Assembly (NCBI GenBank): GCA_963922205.1
Contig: CAWUHX010000218.1
Span: 434,001-498,000, forward strand
DNA: 64,000 nucleotides
Direction: 5' to 3'
Source: Romanomermis culicivorax
Lineage: Eukaryota; Nematoda; Enoplea; Mermithida; Mermithidae
Made by a program: the position numbers and the translations under genes. The notes under the pieces were generated by a model. The model had not been told where the DNA came from. It worked only from the letters and a program-made list of their open reading frames with translations, and searched no databases. Positions 9,201 to 24,200 of the stretch are shown one piece after another (position 1 is the first letter of the stretch; each line of letters opens with the position of its first letter).

Positions 9201-12200
9201 GATAGTAAACTTTTGATCACTTCGATGAAATCCGTTTCGTTGTTCAACGGTGACGACCAGGAAGAAGATTGGAATAAAATTCGTTTATCTTGCCCTAGAA
9301 CATTAATTAAGGCGCGGATTAGGCTATCCGCTTGAGGCAGGCACCCGTGCGTTAACGCTAGAGGAATCGTATTGAAATACAGTTGAGTTTTCAATAAATT
9401 GTCGTTTATTGACGGAATCGTTATGAAGATGAATGCGACACACGATCTGAATAAAAGTAGTCCAAATCGCAATGAGTCCATGAAAGACGTAATCAAAGAA
9501 GCCAAAAATAGCAGCCATACAAGAACCTGTGTTCACTTTTTTCAGGTAGCCACGGTACATCGCTGTGTTGAAATTCCATATAAACAACTCAAGGACTCAC
9601 TGTTTGCCTGCATGTGATTTGAGGTGAAATTGTCACGAGAATCTCCCAGAAATCTTCAACCATAAACTATTTTAGGACTGGGGCATGGTGGGACCCCGTC
9701 TTTTTGGAATAAAAAGCTGATAATGTCAATTTTTGAGTGGAAAATAGTTACTTTGGAAAAAATAGTCAAATACGTTAATTTTTCCGGCACTTCGCGCTAC
9801 AAATGAGTACTTTCAAACCAAAAAAGCATATTCTTGAATCATTTTTCCAACTTTTGCGGTACAAATTCCGAACTTTCAAAGAAATCCAGCCAGATTTTGA
9901 GCACCCTATGAATAATTTACAGCTTAGCGAACGGAATAACGAAGTAATATTATATGATAATTGTACCAGTCGACCTGCTTCATACGAAAATTTCCATACA
10001 CGTAAAAAAGTAGGAACTTGACTTATACATGATCTGAAGAACCCAAGAGACACAAACATATAATTAGTCAAACTTGATAGAACTAGCTAAGATAAAAAAT
10101 AAAATGAATTATAACCTCAAACCTCAAAAAATTCACATTCGAGCGGTTCAGGAAACTTTAGAGGTTGAATATTAGCCACTGTGATCATTATTGCAGTCTT
10201 TAAGAATCAGAATACTCTATCGAATGCATACTTTACGATTATATGCGCTCCAGTAGTTCTTGAAATCAAGGCGATGTTTTCATTGTTTACGACAACGGAT
10301 AAAATCGCTGGTGTAACATTACTGTTACAATGCTCTATTTAATATATATTAACATGTATTATTTCGACATTTACGGTTAGAGACCTAGACCTTCTAACCT
10401 TCCATCGTCAGAATTCGACGACCCTCAACGCGCCATCTCACTGTTAAAAAATCGCGATATGATCTGCAGTTAAAAATGCTTATTTTTGAGCGATAAATCG
10501 TTTGAAAAGAAATTAATAAAAATCTTTATTAAGATTCACTGCTCTTTTCAAACTCAGTGACCAGAAATTTTGAAACTTGTCTCTAGAAGACTAACTTGGA
10601 CGGATCAAAAATTGTATCATTTCTTCCCACATTTCCACGAATTTTGAAACCGACTTTACCTACCGTAATAAATCCCTTAAATGCTGTTGGGCGACAGTAA
10701 ATTCCCGCAACGGCTTTTCGCGAGCCACACGCGCTAAAAGTCGTAGAACTAATCGTACAACATGTGCCGACGCCAAATCGGCCCCGTAATTCGCGTCGCG
10801 ACAAAATAAGCCGCGTGCTTCAACTAAAAACGACAACTGACGTTCGTAGTCCGACCCGAAGTCCACGCGATCCAACGAACGGCAAATGATCAATGACGTT
10901 TGCTTTTGTTCGTCCAACGACGAGAATGCCACGCTTAACGTAGAATGCAGCGTTTGACAACAATTCAAGCAATGATTGCTCAATTGAGGGTCGTCGCACT
11001 CTGATGGACCGTAGTATTTGGTAAAGCTGATGAGAAGGCGTCTGGAAGCGTTGACTTTGAGGTCTTGACGTTCAAAAACGTCTGAAAACATTGGACTAGT
11101 ATTCAAGAAAAATGGATCAGTTTGTCCTGGTGCAGAGTAGCTGTTGTCGGAATGTATTAAACTAACCACATCTAAGGGCAAACCATGATGCACTAACGCA
11201 ATCAAAAGACAACGGCTGTTTCAGTTCGGTGATCATGTAACCATATTCATCAACACAACACTCTCGAAACTTTAATTGATCTTCAATATTTAGGAATCTA
11301 TTCAATGTGCTATTTTTAAGTGTCAGGACTCAGGGCTCGCTTACGCTAAACTAGATCTCAATGTAGAAAGTAAAATATAATTTTCGGAGTGAAAATAGAG
11401 GAACGGGCTAACTATGTATCAAGAGTGTTTTTCGAAAACTCAATGCACTCTAGACCCCGCAACCGAATATTGTTCGGTTTGAGCCTGATTTCTTTAATGT
11501 TCCGCCCGCTGAGAATTTCGAGTCCCAGTTGAATCGGTTTAACTTAGTTGCACAAGCACAAAAATAGAACGACACACATGCCCGTATCCAGGAATTTTTT
11601 TTAGGGGGGGGGGGGTCGGCTGACTATATAACTTTTTCGTAAAACGCATTAGGTGAATCCAAAAAAAACACCGTTAACGTGATCGCTCATTGAAGCAGCG
11701 CCGTCATAGCCTGTGAAGTTTAAACGATGAATTCAGCTAATCCCGGTTTCATAATACGGAATATTTTAAAAACAATCCAACTGAAAAAAGAAGAATGCTC
11801 CATGAAAGTGAGTGGAATGAGACATGATGCGCCGAAGAGCTGGAAAAGTCTTCAATTCAATCGGTATATGTGTAAAATTGAGAACAATATTTTTGTTCTA
11901 AATTATTGTGGCCTTTATCCGGTGTTTTGTACCTTTAAAAAAATGAACAGGGGGGTGGGCGGCCGCCCCCTGCCCCCTCTAAATACGGCCTTGTATATAT
12001 ATATATATATTGAAAAGATGCATGTTGAAAGATTGCATGAACTTCTGGATCTTGATGCAACCGGAACCTTTCTAATGGTAGAAAACCGACGTTTCTGAAG
12101 GACTTATACACCTTTCCAATGGTTTGGAAGTCCGAACGTTGGTGTAAGGGAATAGCAAACTTTTGAAATTTTAACTTAGGTTTAGAAGTCTAAACGTTGA

Positions 12201-15200
12201 TGCAAACGTATTTTCGTTAACACGTTAATTCAAGTGCGGCAGGTACTACTGTCCACGCAAACTTGAGGATTTAATATTGGTGTCTCTACAATTCAAGAAC
12301 ACGGTACGAGAAATCCTGCTCAATCAACAACTGCGAACGGGTTTCATCCTTACCAACGAAATTGCAAAAACTTTCCATTCGATATACATTATCGTAGCCG
12401 AATTTCGGTACGTTAAATTTTAACAGATCATCGAGTAATAATATCAAATCATGAAAATAAGGTACTTGATGTTGACCGATGCGTAACTGGTATATCAATT
12501 CGTTGAGGAGAGAATCGATTTCAGATAAATCGAAGTGACGGACAGAGAATCGCAACCATTGGACGAAGCATTTGACGTAATTATCCATATTTGACCTGCC
12601 GTCATGCTTGTCTGAATGAAGCACTGCAACGTTATTATGTATACTTGAAAGGGCACTGTTTGAAGACTTACAACATAGATGGACACAGTCATGCGTTTTA
12701 TATCATAAATTAATTTTTTCCGAAACACTGACAGCATACTCGAACAGCAACGGCGATTCAACCGATCTACCAAATATCTACGTTTTGGGATGGCCTACTT
12801 GGATGGCTGTCATAGCACAAGAAAGTCAGCATTGCGGGAAAATAATTTTCATCAGACTACCCCATGAGGAGGGGAATGAGGGGGGTAATACCCCAACCTA
12901 AAGTCCTCCAAATTTATCACTGGTTGCCTAATTTTGAGACAAAATTACGTGTTTAGCGGACATTTAGCTACACAACCCCCGAAAAATTTCAATTTTACAC
13001 CTACCTGAAAAATCTGACCTTTGAGACCACTGATTTTAATAATTGCGAAATGTTAAGGATAAACTTGAGAGGAGACAGAGGAAGTAAAATTGGCAGAGCG
13101 AGGAGAGAACGAACTACATTTTGAGTCAATCAGTTAATTCGGGAATCAACTAGCTATTTCGGGAACCAACTAAATAATTTGCGAATCAAACAATGAACTA
13201 ATTGGGGTGTATTTCTATTATATTCAAACAATCTTTTTGCACAAGCATTCAAACAATTTCAGTGAAAGAAGACAACCAACCTAAAAAATTGTGCTCGAGC
13301 AGTTAAGCTACATGCAAATAGCTTTTGCTCAGGCATAACTGACAAGTAATATTTTTTTTATACAATGTCATTGTAAATAGTCAAAAAGTGGCGTATAGTA
13401 GAGCCTAATGGCCAAAAGTTCACCTACATAAAACCTAACATGGCAAAAGTTGGCCTGTAGTAAACCTCAACAATATTTCTAGGGTGTGGTGAATACATAT
13501 CCTGTGTGAACCCTGTATCCACATGTCCCAAAACATAATGAAAATTTTCCTAGCATCCTTTGCGGATCAGTATTACAGATACCTTTCTGTGGATTTTGGT
13601 CGCATTTGCTGAATTTCCGAAACATACGCCACGCCGCCCTGACAAGTGGTTTTACCAGTTCGGGAGAAGGTTCATAGTCACATAAAGCGGCAGCTAACCG
13701 TTGTAAGGATAACGATGTCAATTCGTCGCTCTTGGCGGAATCTGTACCCGCGATATAACATGATTTTATCTAAAATTTGTGAAATGGGATTAGTGTGCAC
13801 GACTTATTGAAAATATACGTTTGAGATCATTAAATGGATTGAAATCGATTATGGATTTGGCTAGGAGAGGTAAACGCTAGAATCTTCACAAAAATCATGT
13901 TTCTTACTGTTCGAAGCCATGCGACAGCAAAATTTGAAATTAATTTCATTGGCGAGCCGACTAAAACAGCGCGATTCAAAAGGCGATTCTTTCTCTGTTC
14001 ACACAGCGATACGATAATGGAATAATCATCGGCTTAGAAAACCCAAATGATAGAAACTAGGTTGGGTAATTAGACATCAAACTATAGGAAAATAACCTAA
14101 ATTTTTCCTCAACTGATCGTCTGTCAAAGTGCGAACATTCTTGATATGAAAGAATTTTTCTGAATAATCAAGATCAGTCATAGCCCTAATTTTAAATGCT
14201 AATGCTATTCGTCTCCCAACTTCCTTTCGAGAATACTTCAATCTTTGCACACATTTCATATCAGAGGTCCCCAAGGTCAGATTTCTCAGGTAGGGGTGAA
14301 GTTGAAAATTTACGGGGGTAGTGTGGCTGAATGTTCACTAAACACTCCATTTTGTCTCAAAATTAGGCACCCAGCGATCAATTTTTAGGACTTTAGGTAG
14401 GGGTAATACCCCCCCTCATACCTCTCCCTATGGGGTTGTCTGTTTCATATTATTATGGGGATGAGTAAAAATTGAAAATTCTCACCATTAGCACCATAAA
14501 TCAAGCATTGAGCTATCCATTCTAAAGCGGGTAAAAATAAATCTTCTCTATCCCAGTACAATTCGATTGAATCTTTTTGGTGCAAGGATAAAAAATCCAC
14601 ACAATCGTGAAAACATCGCCATACAGGCTCTTTGAACGACAGGTCGATGGACAATAGACTTTTGAGTAAATAAGAACGAGCGTAAAAAGCGGCTAGCGGA
14701 TCACCGATACCACGGCACATTTCAGCTAATCGTGTGGCACTACGTTTAACGTCTACGGGTTCGATGAATCTATAGAAGAATTTATAAGTCTTGTAAATGA
14801 ATCGTCAATTCAACTATCAATATTTTTTCATTTTCTTGAGAAAACGAACTTTGAGTGTATAAAATGATGAAAATTAGCTAATCTAACGCAGAAAATATTC
14901 AACTAACTAAAATTGAGGCCGATTGAAAGAAAGTGTACGGCAGGTAAAGTTCAAAAGGTCACTACCATATGCCCATGTAATGACATTTAATAGAAGGAAA
15001 AAGGAGACCAACAGTTCTAATATCTCCCCAAATCCACCGCCACAACACGCAAATGGGTTGACTGTTGAAAAAATTCCAAGGTTTGTCGGTAAGTATACAG
15101 GATGTTGCGAATCTTTCGCTACCTCTAAAACCCACTTCTAAGATAGAATAATTTGCTTAAACTACTATGTAGAGAATTAAGCCTGGGTTCAGCATTGCAA

Positions 15201-18200
15201 TTTTTTTCTTCTGATGAGTAAAAGGTTAACTTGTTTTACAACACAATGACTAACTTATAATTACAAAGCATGAGGCCTTTTTCCAATTATCCTGAACCAA
15301 TCGTTCTGATCTTCGTAATCGCTCAGAAACCTATTTCTTTCTATTAAACTCAGCTCAAGCTTCTTTACCTTATTAAAAGACTGTCGCTTGAATACGATCA
15401 GCAGACGTACTTCTTCCGAGTCTTGGAACAAAATAATTGATGAATCTCGTGGAAATTTTCGCAAGACAATTGCTCATACAATACTACACGTGAAGCAACC
15501 TGTTTTATGCCATTAAACACGGAAAAAAATTTCCTACAAAACACTGTACATTCTTCTAACTTGGTGTTGTGCGATAATGTCATGACACAATGTCTGATGG
15601 ATTTCACATTGAGCCGATAATGTACAAAAATTAGCTAAAATTTACAACAATGGCTGTTGCAAAATCTGCTATAGGGACCTTCCTTAATGGAATGGGTCAT
15701 GATTTATCCAACGATTCTCAAATGTCTCAATTCATGAAGGGCTTTTTAATCTTGTGCCACCGCAACCCAAATACTCAAATACTTGGGATGTAGCCCTAGT
15801 TATAGAATTTTTACAATACATCTGTTTGGAGGATCAAGTAACAATGAGCAGGAAAATGTTGACATTCAAAATAACAATGCTATCAGCTCCCAGTTCCCAA
15901 AAATGGGCCTCCGAAATACAAAAATTAGATGTCAATTTCATGATGATTATATTCTGCTTTCTATTCCATAAGTTAATAAAATTAGAAGGGGCGGTCCACC
16001 AATTTCATTCAAAATTTTTAAATATTAAGATAAGCATATTTGTCCATACACCTATCTTCAGAATTACATAAAATTTACTCAACAGGACAGACTCACCAGA
16101 ACCAAATTTTTTTTGTCCTTGGTTCGTCTTTACAGGCTGGTATCTTCCGTGACAATTTCACGATGGTTGAAAACAGTTCTTTCCCAAGCAGGAGTTGATA
16201 CCACTGTTTTTAAAGCTCATTCCATACACTGCGCTTCAGCTTCTAAAGCTCTTTTTCCGGCGGCCCGTTAGCATCTACTATTAGCCATGCCAATTGGAGT
16301 CAAAAATCTTTGACTTTCAAACGTTCTTATCAAAAGGATATTATCGAGCCTTACTATACTAATTTTGTTTCTGATAAAAACGTAAGCTTTGAACAGATGT
16401 TACTAGTCAAGTCGAAGCTAGGCCTTATAAGGCCGAAGTGAAATTTTTATTCTCGTGTAATGCCGAGACTCAACTAGGCCCTCCCATTTCCTTCCACTTA
16501 TTACGGTATTTTTAGGCCACGGGTTAGTAATCGTCGTTTCAGGGCAGGTTTTCCACACACAAGTAGCAGCTCCGGGCGACGCTGATTTCGATTAATTTTG
16601 ATCCTGATTTTTCTTCTTTTTGAATTATTTCGGTGATTTGTTTTTTCGACAAATTTTTGGATTGACTTTTGTGAACTAGCTTAGGATAGTACTTCGTCTT
16701 TTCACGAGTCGGCGTTTTTAGGAGTTTATACAATTTAGATTAGTCATGATTTTCTTCATCGTGTCATTGTTTACAGTTTGGATTATACTGGAGTTGTTGA
16801 AGGCAAGCGCATTATTGATTAATTAAAAAGAAAAAGCGCAATGAATCTCTCTCTAAACAATGAAGAAATAGAGTATGTCATCTAACAGTAAAGTTTTTTG
16901 GCTGGAGCTTTGAAGTTCGAGCTATCACCAACAGAGGTCCCCAAGGTCGAAAATTTAGGTAGAGGTAAAATCGTAAATTTTAAGGGTAGTACTTGAAATA
17001 TGGTGTGACCTTTTTTTTGCTCCCAACTTTTCTGCGGAGGGAGGTGGTGTAGTACTCTCACAACAAAACAATTCTCAACTTACAAGAATGAATAATGCCC
17101 CTACTTTACGCTTTTTACGGTCAAACACCATTTACTATTTCAACCCCCTTTTTCCAGCTCCTAATCATGCAACTTGAATATACTAATTATACGCAGACAA
17201 TAGTCACACTTTGAAGACTGTTGTGTCAACTGATTCCTGCACATTTCAAGAATCGGGACAACATACTTTTGGAAACATTATTTGAACCAGCATCTTCAGT
17301 AGTATGAGCTTATTCCATCACTGATAAGGGTTGGAACAGTGCTTCCAATTGAAAGTGCTGATGCTGAATGTGGCTATAGTATTATTAATCCCATTAGATT
17401 ATGAACCACGAGTTTGAAACCAGATACCACTCCTGATCCACGTCAACGGACATCGCATGTCTCAACTCATAGCAGGAAAGTATGCCACAGCTTGGGTAAC
17501 CATATGCGCACAGAAGACCCAACACAGAATCGGGGAAAAGGAAAGGAGAGCACGAAGAGGAAGAATTTTAAGAACATAATGTTTTTCTTCCCAAGGGGCG
17601 ATTTTTTTATGAATCACATATACATAAGTCATTATTTGATCTCCCAATTAAATATATAATGATTTCCTACAAATAGTATACAGTCGAACACGGTTAATGA
17701 ACACTCTGGATATTGAGCATTTACGCTTAATAAACACGCTGTAGCACAGTCCCAACTCAATTCCTATAGTTTCTTATATGTTGATAATACGGTTAATGAG
17801 CACATGGTTAACGGATAATGAACACGCCTGGTAGAATCTCTGCATGTCTTGATACACGTTAAATTCTACGTTTAATGAACACGTGTTGACGGATATTGAA
17901 CACGCTTTAATCTACGCTTAGTAAACACGATGTGTACAGATAATATGTACACTTTATCGATTACAGAAACTTCTAGAAACATCTTAATGCAACACAACGT
18001 CTTGTCTTGTTGTCTTGGTGCTATTGTACATTGCTTTTTTTTCTTGTATGTTTTTCTTGTAAAAAATACCTACGTTTGAAGAAGCCAAACGAGCTATATC
18101 GGTTGTCAGAAATTTTTTGTTTTCAAAGAAATCCTCAGATGAAATACTTGCCTCTGTAAATTCTATTGATGATTTTATGGATACAAGTCATATTGCTTCG

Positions 18201-21200
18201 TTGAAACAATCTAAAATAACGTCATTTTTTAAATGATGATAAGTGATTCATGTTGAAGTAAAATTTATGTTGAATTTGACGGAGTTCTGATAATGAACAC
18301 TTACGGATAGTGAACACTTTTATTTCGGTCCGCTCGGGGTGTTCATTAACCGTGTTCGACTGTATATTAATGTGCTGATATTCTTTCCTGAAAATCGCTA
18401 TATGGCACAGAAGTTGCATATTTTCCCATTCTCATTTGCTCTGTAAATGTGTCAAAAAGACCAGTGAGGAATTCCTCTCAAGCACACATTATGCAATTTT
18501 TCTCGAATTACAATACCCTACTGAGGAGAGGATGAGGTCTACCAAAATTATTTGCTATAGTGAGCTGTTTTTATGGGGGTAGTAAATGAATTTCCAAATC
18601 TAAGACCGGGGTAATACCCCCATGGGGTGCTCTGATCATCAACCAATCACGAGTGAACGTGCTATTAGTTAAGTCTCAGCATTATAGGAGGATAATAATG
18701 ATTTTACTCGGCCTTATAAGGCTTAGCAAAATATTATATTTACTTCCGAAAACAAGTTGAGCGAATTATTGTGTTTCCTCCTATGCAGAACATTACGTAA
18801 TCAAAGTTGAAAATGTTAACTCAAATTCATAATAAGTCTAAACTGGTTCCAAACTCCTAACGAGCTCAGAGCTGGATATAAAAGTTATGATTTGCACAAA
18901 ATTCATCAAAAAGCATTTGTTTTTGTGATGAAAACCTTCTGTGAATTTTGACGGTATTTTTTGTCTGTAGACGTGTATTTTTTGACACATAATCCTTCAA
19001 ACTTGCTGCATATGTGACAATATTGGGAACTCGCTCACAATTATTGGCCACCATCAAAAAACAAATGCAATTTTGGTCATGTTGCAAATTGAAAAAAGTT
19101 TTTGAACGCATATAAAACGTTGAATGTATACATGTTTGAGCATTAACAAAAATACTAAAAGAAACGGAATTCTGTAATTTCCTCCAATGTTTACATCAAC
19201 AGATAAGCCTGTCATAAATGAACACTGCATTCCACACAGGGTGACTCGAATATGCACCGTCGTCTGTAGTTGTCTTGCTAAAAGTTCCAGACGACGCCTA
19301 TGGGGGATCAATGCCCTAATGAGGGTATGTATGAGAGAAATTTCAGGCCCGGTTCGAAATAACTTGAGCTGCAGCTCAAAGAAATTTGCAAATTTCATTG
19401 TGCAAGAAACCAAGAAAACTGAATTTTGGAAGCTGTATAAAACATAAACCGTATGTGTTCAAGTGTTAGTGGAAGAACGATCAAAATACTACTAAAATCA
19501 ACATGTTAGGATAGGTAGCTCATTTGATGTTCGCCCAGCGCAGAGTAATTTTCACCTATCTTTTTTTGGACAAAATATGATAAAAATTATAACTTTTTCA
19601 TACTATAGCTCAATGAATATTCGTTTTCAGCCAGAATGCATATCACTGCTGTTATCGGCGCATAAAATTACACCGTTTAGCAGGCATTCGGCCTTAAAGC
19701 GTTTTGTAACTCGAGCATCGAAAAGTGTAATGTAGACAGTTTACAAATTTATTAGTTTGCAAGACGTGGGGTCTCGGCCTAATCTATGTACATGCGTATA
19801 TTAGCATCATTATTGGCAACAGGGTTTTTTAGGCCGATTTGGAACCATGGCTCCTAAAAAGTTTGATTGCCATTGCCTCCTATGAATTTAGCGGCACAAG
19901 CCAAATTGGCTTGTAAAAATTAAAGCCTAACCACCTTTTTGATTAGGCTATATGAATATGGTTTCTTCTGCGGAGATGCGTTTTTATGCAATTTGAAATG
20001 AAAAATACCGAAAATTTTCTGGCGCTTCGCGTCAGATTTCAAATCATTTATGATTCTTGGTATTATTTCTGTTATGCGGTTAGAAAACGTTGGCCTAGCT
20101 TATGCTTATAGCTTTCAAAAACCAGCATGTTATGGATGAATGTTTGACTTTGTATTGTTTTTCCACGTATTTGACGAAAATCAGATTTTTTTAGATTATT
20201 TTTACAAAATCGTTTTGTGGCGCTTTAGAATTCTTGGCTTTGGTGAACATAACCTTTCGCATTTGGAAAATAATTAAAACATCATCAGCATGGGAAAATG
20301 GCAGAGGTTCTTGCTATCTGAAGAAGCCATCCAGATTCACTGTTGTTTGCTTAGGTTTTGAATTTTAGTTTATCTCACTGAAAACACATTGGATTCAGTG
20401 AAAAATAGATCCTTCATGCACGAAAAAGATATTAAAAATATTCTTTTTCCAACACTATAGAATATCGAAATCTAAAACTTTCTTCCGGTGTTAAGCGCCG
20501 GAGATATTCAAGTCCGAAGTAAAATACCCATCGCGCTTTTTTATGCTTTAGATCATTTGAAAACAATCGTTTTTGATAAATAATTGTGATTGGCATATTG
20601 CTGGCTCCAGATATATAAGATCCAAAATGAAGGTTAAATGTTTGACCTCTTCCGCCAATCAAATGGTGAAAAGATCATGATCGATCATCGGCAGAAGAAT
20701 GTGCGGAAAAAATGCATTTTGTAACGTTCTAGAGGTCTCGAAATCAAAATTTTTCGGCGCTATCCACCGAACAAGTTACTTTAGCCACACTTTTGATTTC
20801 TCACCCAAAACTCAGGAAATTCAATTTTAAAAGTCAGGAAATGAATGAAACACAAGGGGTAACTTTTATTCAATTTTCTGATGAAATTAAGCAAATTTTC
20901 CAATTTTAGAGTGAGGAACTAAAAATTAATCTGTGCAACCACTTTTTCCCTAAAGTTACAGATCAACCTGGCTAGTGCGAAAAAACCCTGATGATTGATT
21001 TGAATAATAACTTATATAATATGTGAGCCCTATTCTGTGTGTGATTAAGAATGCATTCAAAATGATCGATCTGCTATGTGGGCTTCTACTTTGATTTTGA
21101 AGAGTGTTTTTGACTAAATTTGTTGAAAAAAACTGTTTTTGTACTATCACATTTATTTACAAACTTTTTGGTTTTGGTTTGTTAAAATTCGAGCCAAATG

Positions 21201-24200
21201 GCCTGTCGAGAAAAAATGAAAAAAAACTGATTGGCAACAAAAACTGCAACTATAATGTTCGACTATAGCTGTTACTCTTGAATCACTTTTGGATTATCTG
21301 ATGAGTTGTATTGTTGTTTCTACGAGTAATTCAATGATAAATTTAAACCATGCTATAGTTTTTTGACCAGTCATTTTAAAGTCTTGTAATGAGAAAAATA
21401 ATTGATGTTAAAAGTTCAGAATCAATGACTGACACATTATAGAAAAATATGTGTGATCAAACACATGACTCAAAAAATTCTGCACCAGTGCAAAAATCAC
21501 AAAAAAAATCTGCACGAAGCCTAAAAAGCCTGCACTGCGCAGAAACTTCCGCAGACACGTTTTTCATACAAAATATACATAAAAATCATACGATGTTTTT
21601 CGGGCCAGAAAGGGGTGTGCAGGGTACCAGGTAGGAGGGTTTACCTCCGCTTGACCCCTTTTGTGCATGCATGGTAACGACTGCTCAGGAAAACTAAGTT
21701 GTATATAAGCCGTATAGAGAACTATTGATCGAAAATTCTAATTCACCTACGGCTTTATACTTTAGTGTTATATAATAACAGTTCTTACAATTACCGTAAT
21801 CCTTTACCGCTAACATAACACCCGTTTTACAAAATTAACCAGAAGTGGGCTTTTAAAAGCGACGCCCTGGACATGAAAACTCAACTCATCGGATCACCTT
21901 TCAATAAAAGGCCATCGACCCTTACTCAAGCCCAGCCTGGCTGCGGTGAAATATAATCACTGGTGTCTAACTTGGAATACCTGTAAACTGACAATAAAGA
22001 AGTTTCGACATAAAATCTCGGCAATAGCTCTCTAATTGACGCAATTTTATAGAACCAGTTGCGCGCGATTTCTTGTACGCCTTTAGGAATGCTTTGAGAA
22101 AATGGTTTTCTATCACCGAAATTTGAATTTTCGATTTTCAGCTCTTCTAAAACCTTCTGTTCCAGCCGTGTATAAACCAAGTGACCAAACGTGTCGAGGA
22201 CGTCAATGACAATGAAAAACTGACTGGGGTAAAAGTGCGGGACGTCGTTAGTGTTGGTCAAAAGTTGAGCACATTGTATAGCAATGCGAATGGCTTGGAC
22301 ACGCTGATCTTCCGACCAAGCTTTTAGCAGAGCTTTTGTAAGTTCGCTCACTTTGTCGATGTATTCTTTTTGACTCAGATCTTTTATTCTCCGATTATCG
22401 TTGAACGAATCTAACTGTTCAAGTCTGAAAAAATCGAAATCGCGGGGCCAGTTGAAGTTTCGAAAAAACCGCATACAGCATGATCACTATCAGGTTTTAT
22501 GAAATGCAGTTTTCTGTCGGTAGTAATCAGTATTATGACAAAAAAGGCTATCCATTAAACGAAGACTTTCAGGATAGAATTTATAATAACAAGATAAGGA
22601 CGAAAAGAAAAACAAGAACAGCATGGAAAACGAAAATGACGAACAACGTAGTTCATCTTGAAGTCTTACTTTTCTGCATTCATGTGATAAAGCCGTTTTT
22701 AAGGTTGAACCACTTTTAGCTGCTTTGTTGATGCATTTAATAGTCAAAGAATTTACCTAAGTTTTACATCCGTATCCGTAATTTGAGAGTGTAAAGGCAC
22801 ACCACCGGGCAGGAAGCTCGTGACTATTGATAATTTTTCATTTGTGACAAATTTTTTTAATGTTTCTGCTTTTTTCGAAGACCAAGAGCACAAATCGTGA
22901 AAAGCAAAATCGTTGAAACTAGACTTTTTCTCGGCGGCATAACCGTCGTCGAGGAGCGTATTTTTGATTTTCTCGTAATCACTGTCTCGTGAGTGAATAA
23001 GTTTCCGCTCCTGTAACGTATCCAGTTTCGAAAATGCATCGTCGATTGAATCAACCACAGCTTTTTCGACAGTTGCTCCTGAAAGCTAAGTATTTTAAAA
23101 CCACACATGGAAGACTTTCTTAGCACGGTGCTAATGAAAGCAGAGCCGCGCTAGTGGAAATTTTGGAACGTTAGCACGAGCGCTAATGACTGAAAGGGAA
23201 CAATTTTTGACAAAATTCGAGAAAAAAAGTTAAAGATGTCACTAAATTGTGGTGAAAAACCAAAAATCGCCGTTTGCACAAATAATTTTGTCAATATCCT
23301 CATTCTCTTCGTCACTTTTGCATAGTGAATGACTGTGGCTCGAATCTGAATTCGCTTCGGCTCTAACCTCTTGGACACTACTTAGGTAATTTGAAAACAG
23401 CTATTTTGACGTACGAAGTTCAGGCAAATCAATAATAGTTAGTAGCAAATAACAATTGTAGGTTTTCTGGAAAAATCAATCGAGAACCTGTATTGAAGTT
23501 GAAGTGCAGTTAGATACAATGAAAACATGTAAACGTTTATCAAAACAGAACGCGAATTTAGCGATTCCTAAAAGTATTACTATCAAACTAACTACTGAAT
23601 GCTTACTTGTCGGTCAACTGATAAAGTGAATAATGTAAGAATGAGCTGATTTAATTATAATCAGATGATAGTCTTATTCCTTTCAAAAGTAACAATATCA
23701 AATATGATTTCATGAGTTAATACAATAAAAGCATGTTTTCAGAATTAACAAACTCACACTAGCTTGATACCAACAAAGTAACATTTGTCAACCGTGCTAA
23801 CTGTGCTAATCAAATATTCTTTCATTTGCAGGAATGCTAATGGGAGTCGTGCTAAAAAAGCCCCTGCATAAATATAATTGGGAGAAGTGCCATTGAAACC
23901 ACCGAAGAAACCCTCGACCGTATGGCTACCAATTGGGCGGTCCCACTTCACAGGATTCGCCAATCCTATGGCTGGCTAGCCATATGGTAGCCATAAGGAC
24001 ACATACTTTTGGTCAGAAAAATGTCAATTTTTTATGGAAAATGCCAATTTTGAAACAAAAAATGGTCCAAAATGTCAATTTTCTAGACGCTGCGCACCAC
24101 AAATACATTTTTACGATTTTTTTTGACAAAAATTACTACTTTTTGAACCATTTTTCGGACTTTTTTTGTTGAAAAATCGAATTTTTTTACCTCAGGAATA

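Noticed and set aside
14077-14274. 65-codon minus-strand frame inside VPS35L intron 4
   Set aside because: It does not match VPS35L, overlaps the start of MITE Q2, and the neighbouring exons 4 and 5 join in phase without it.
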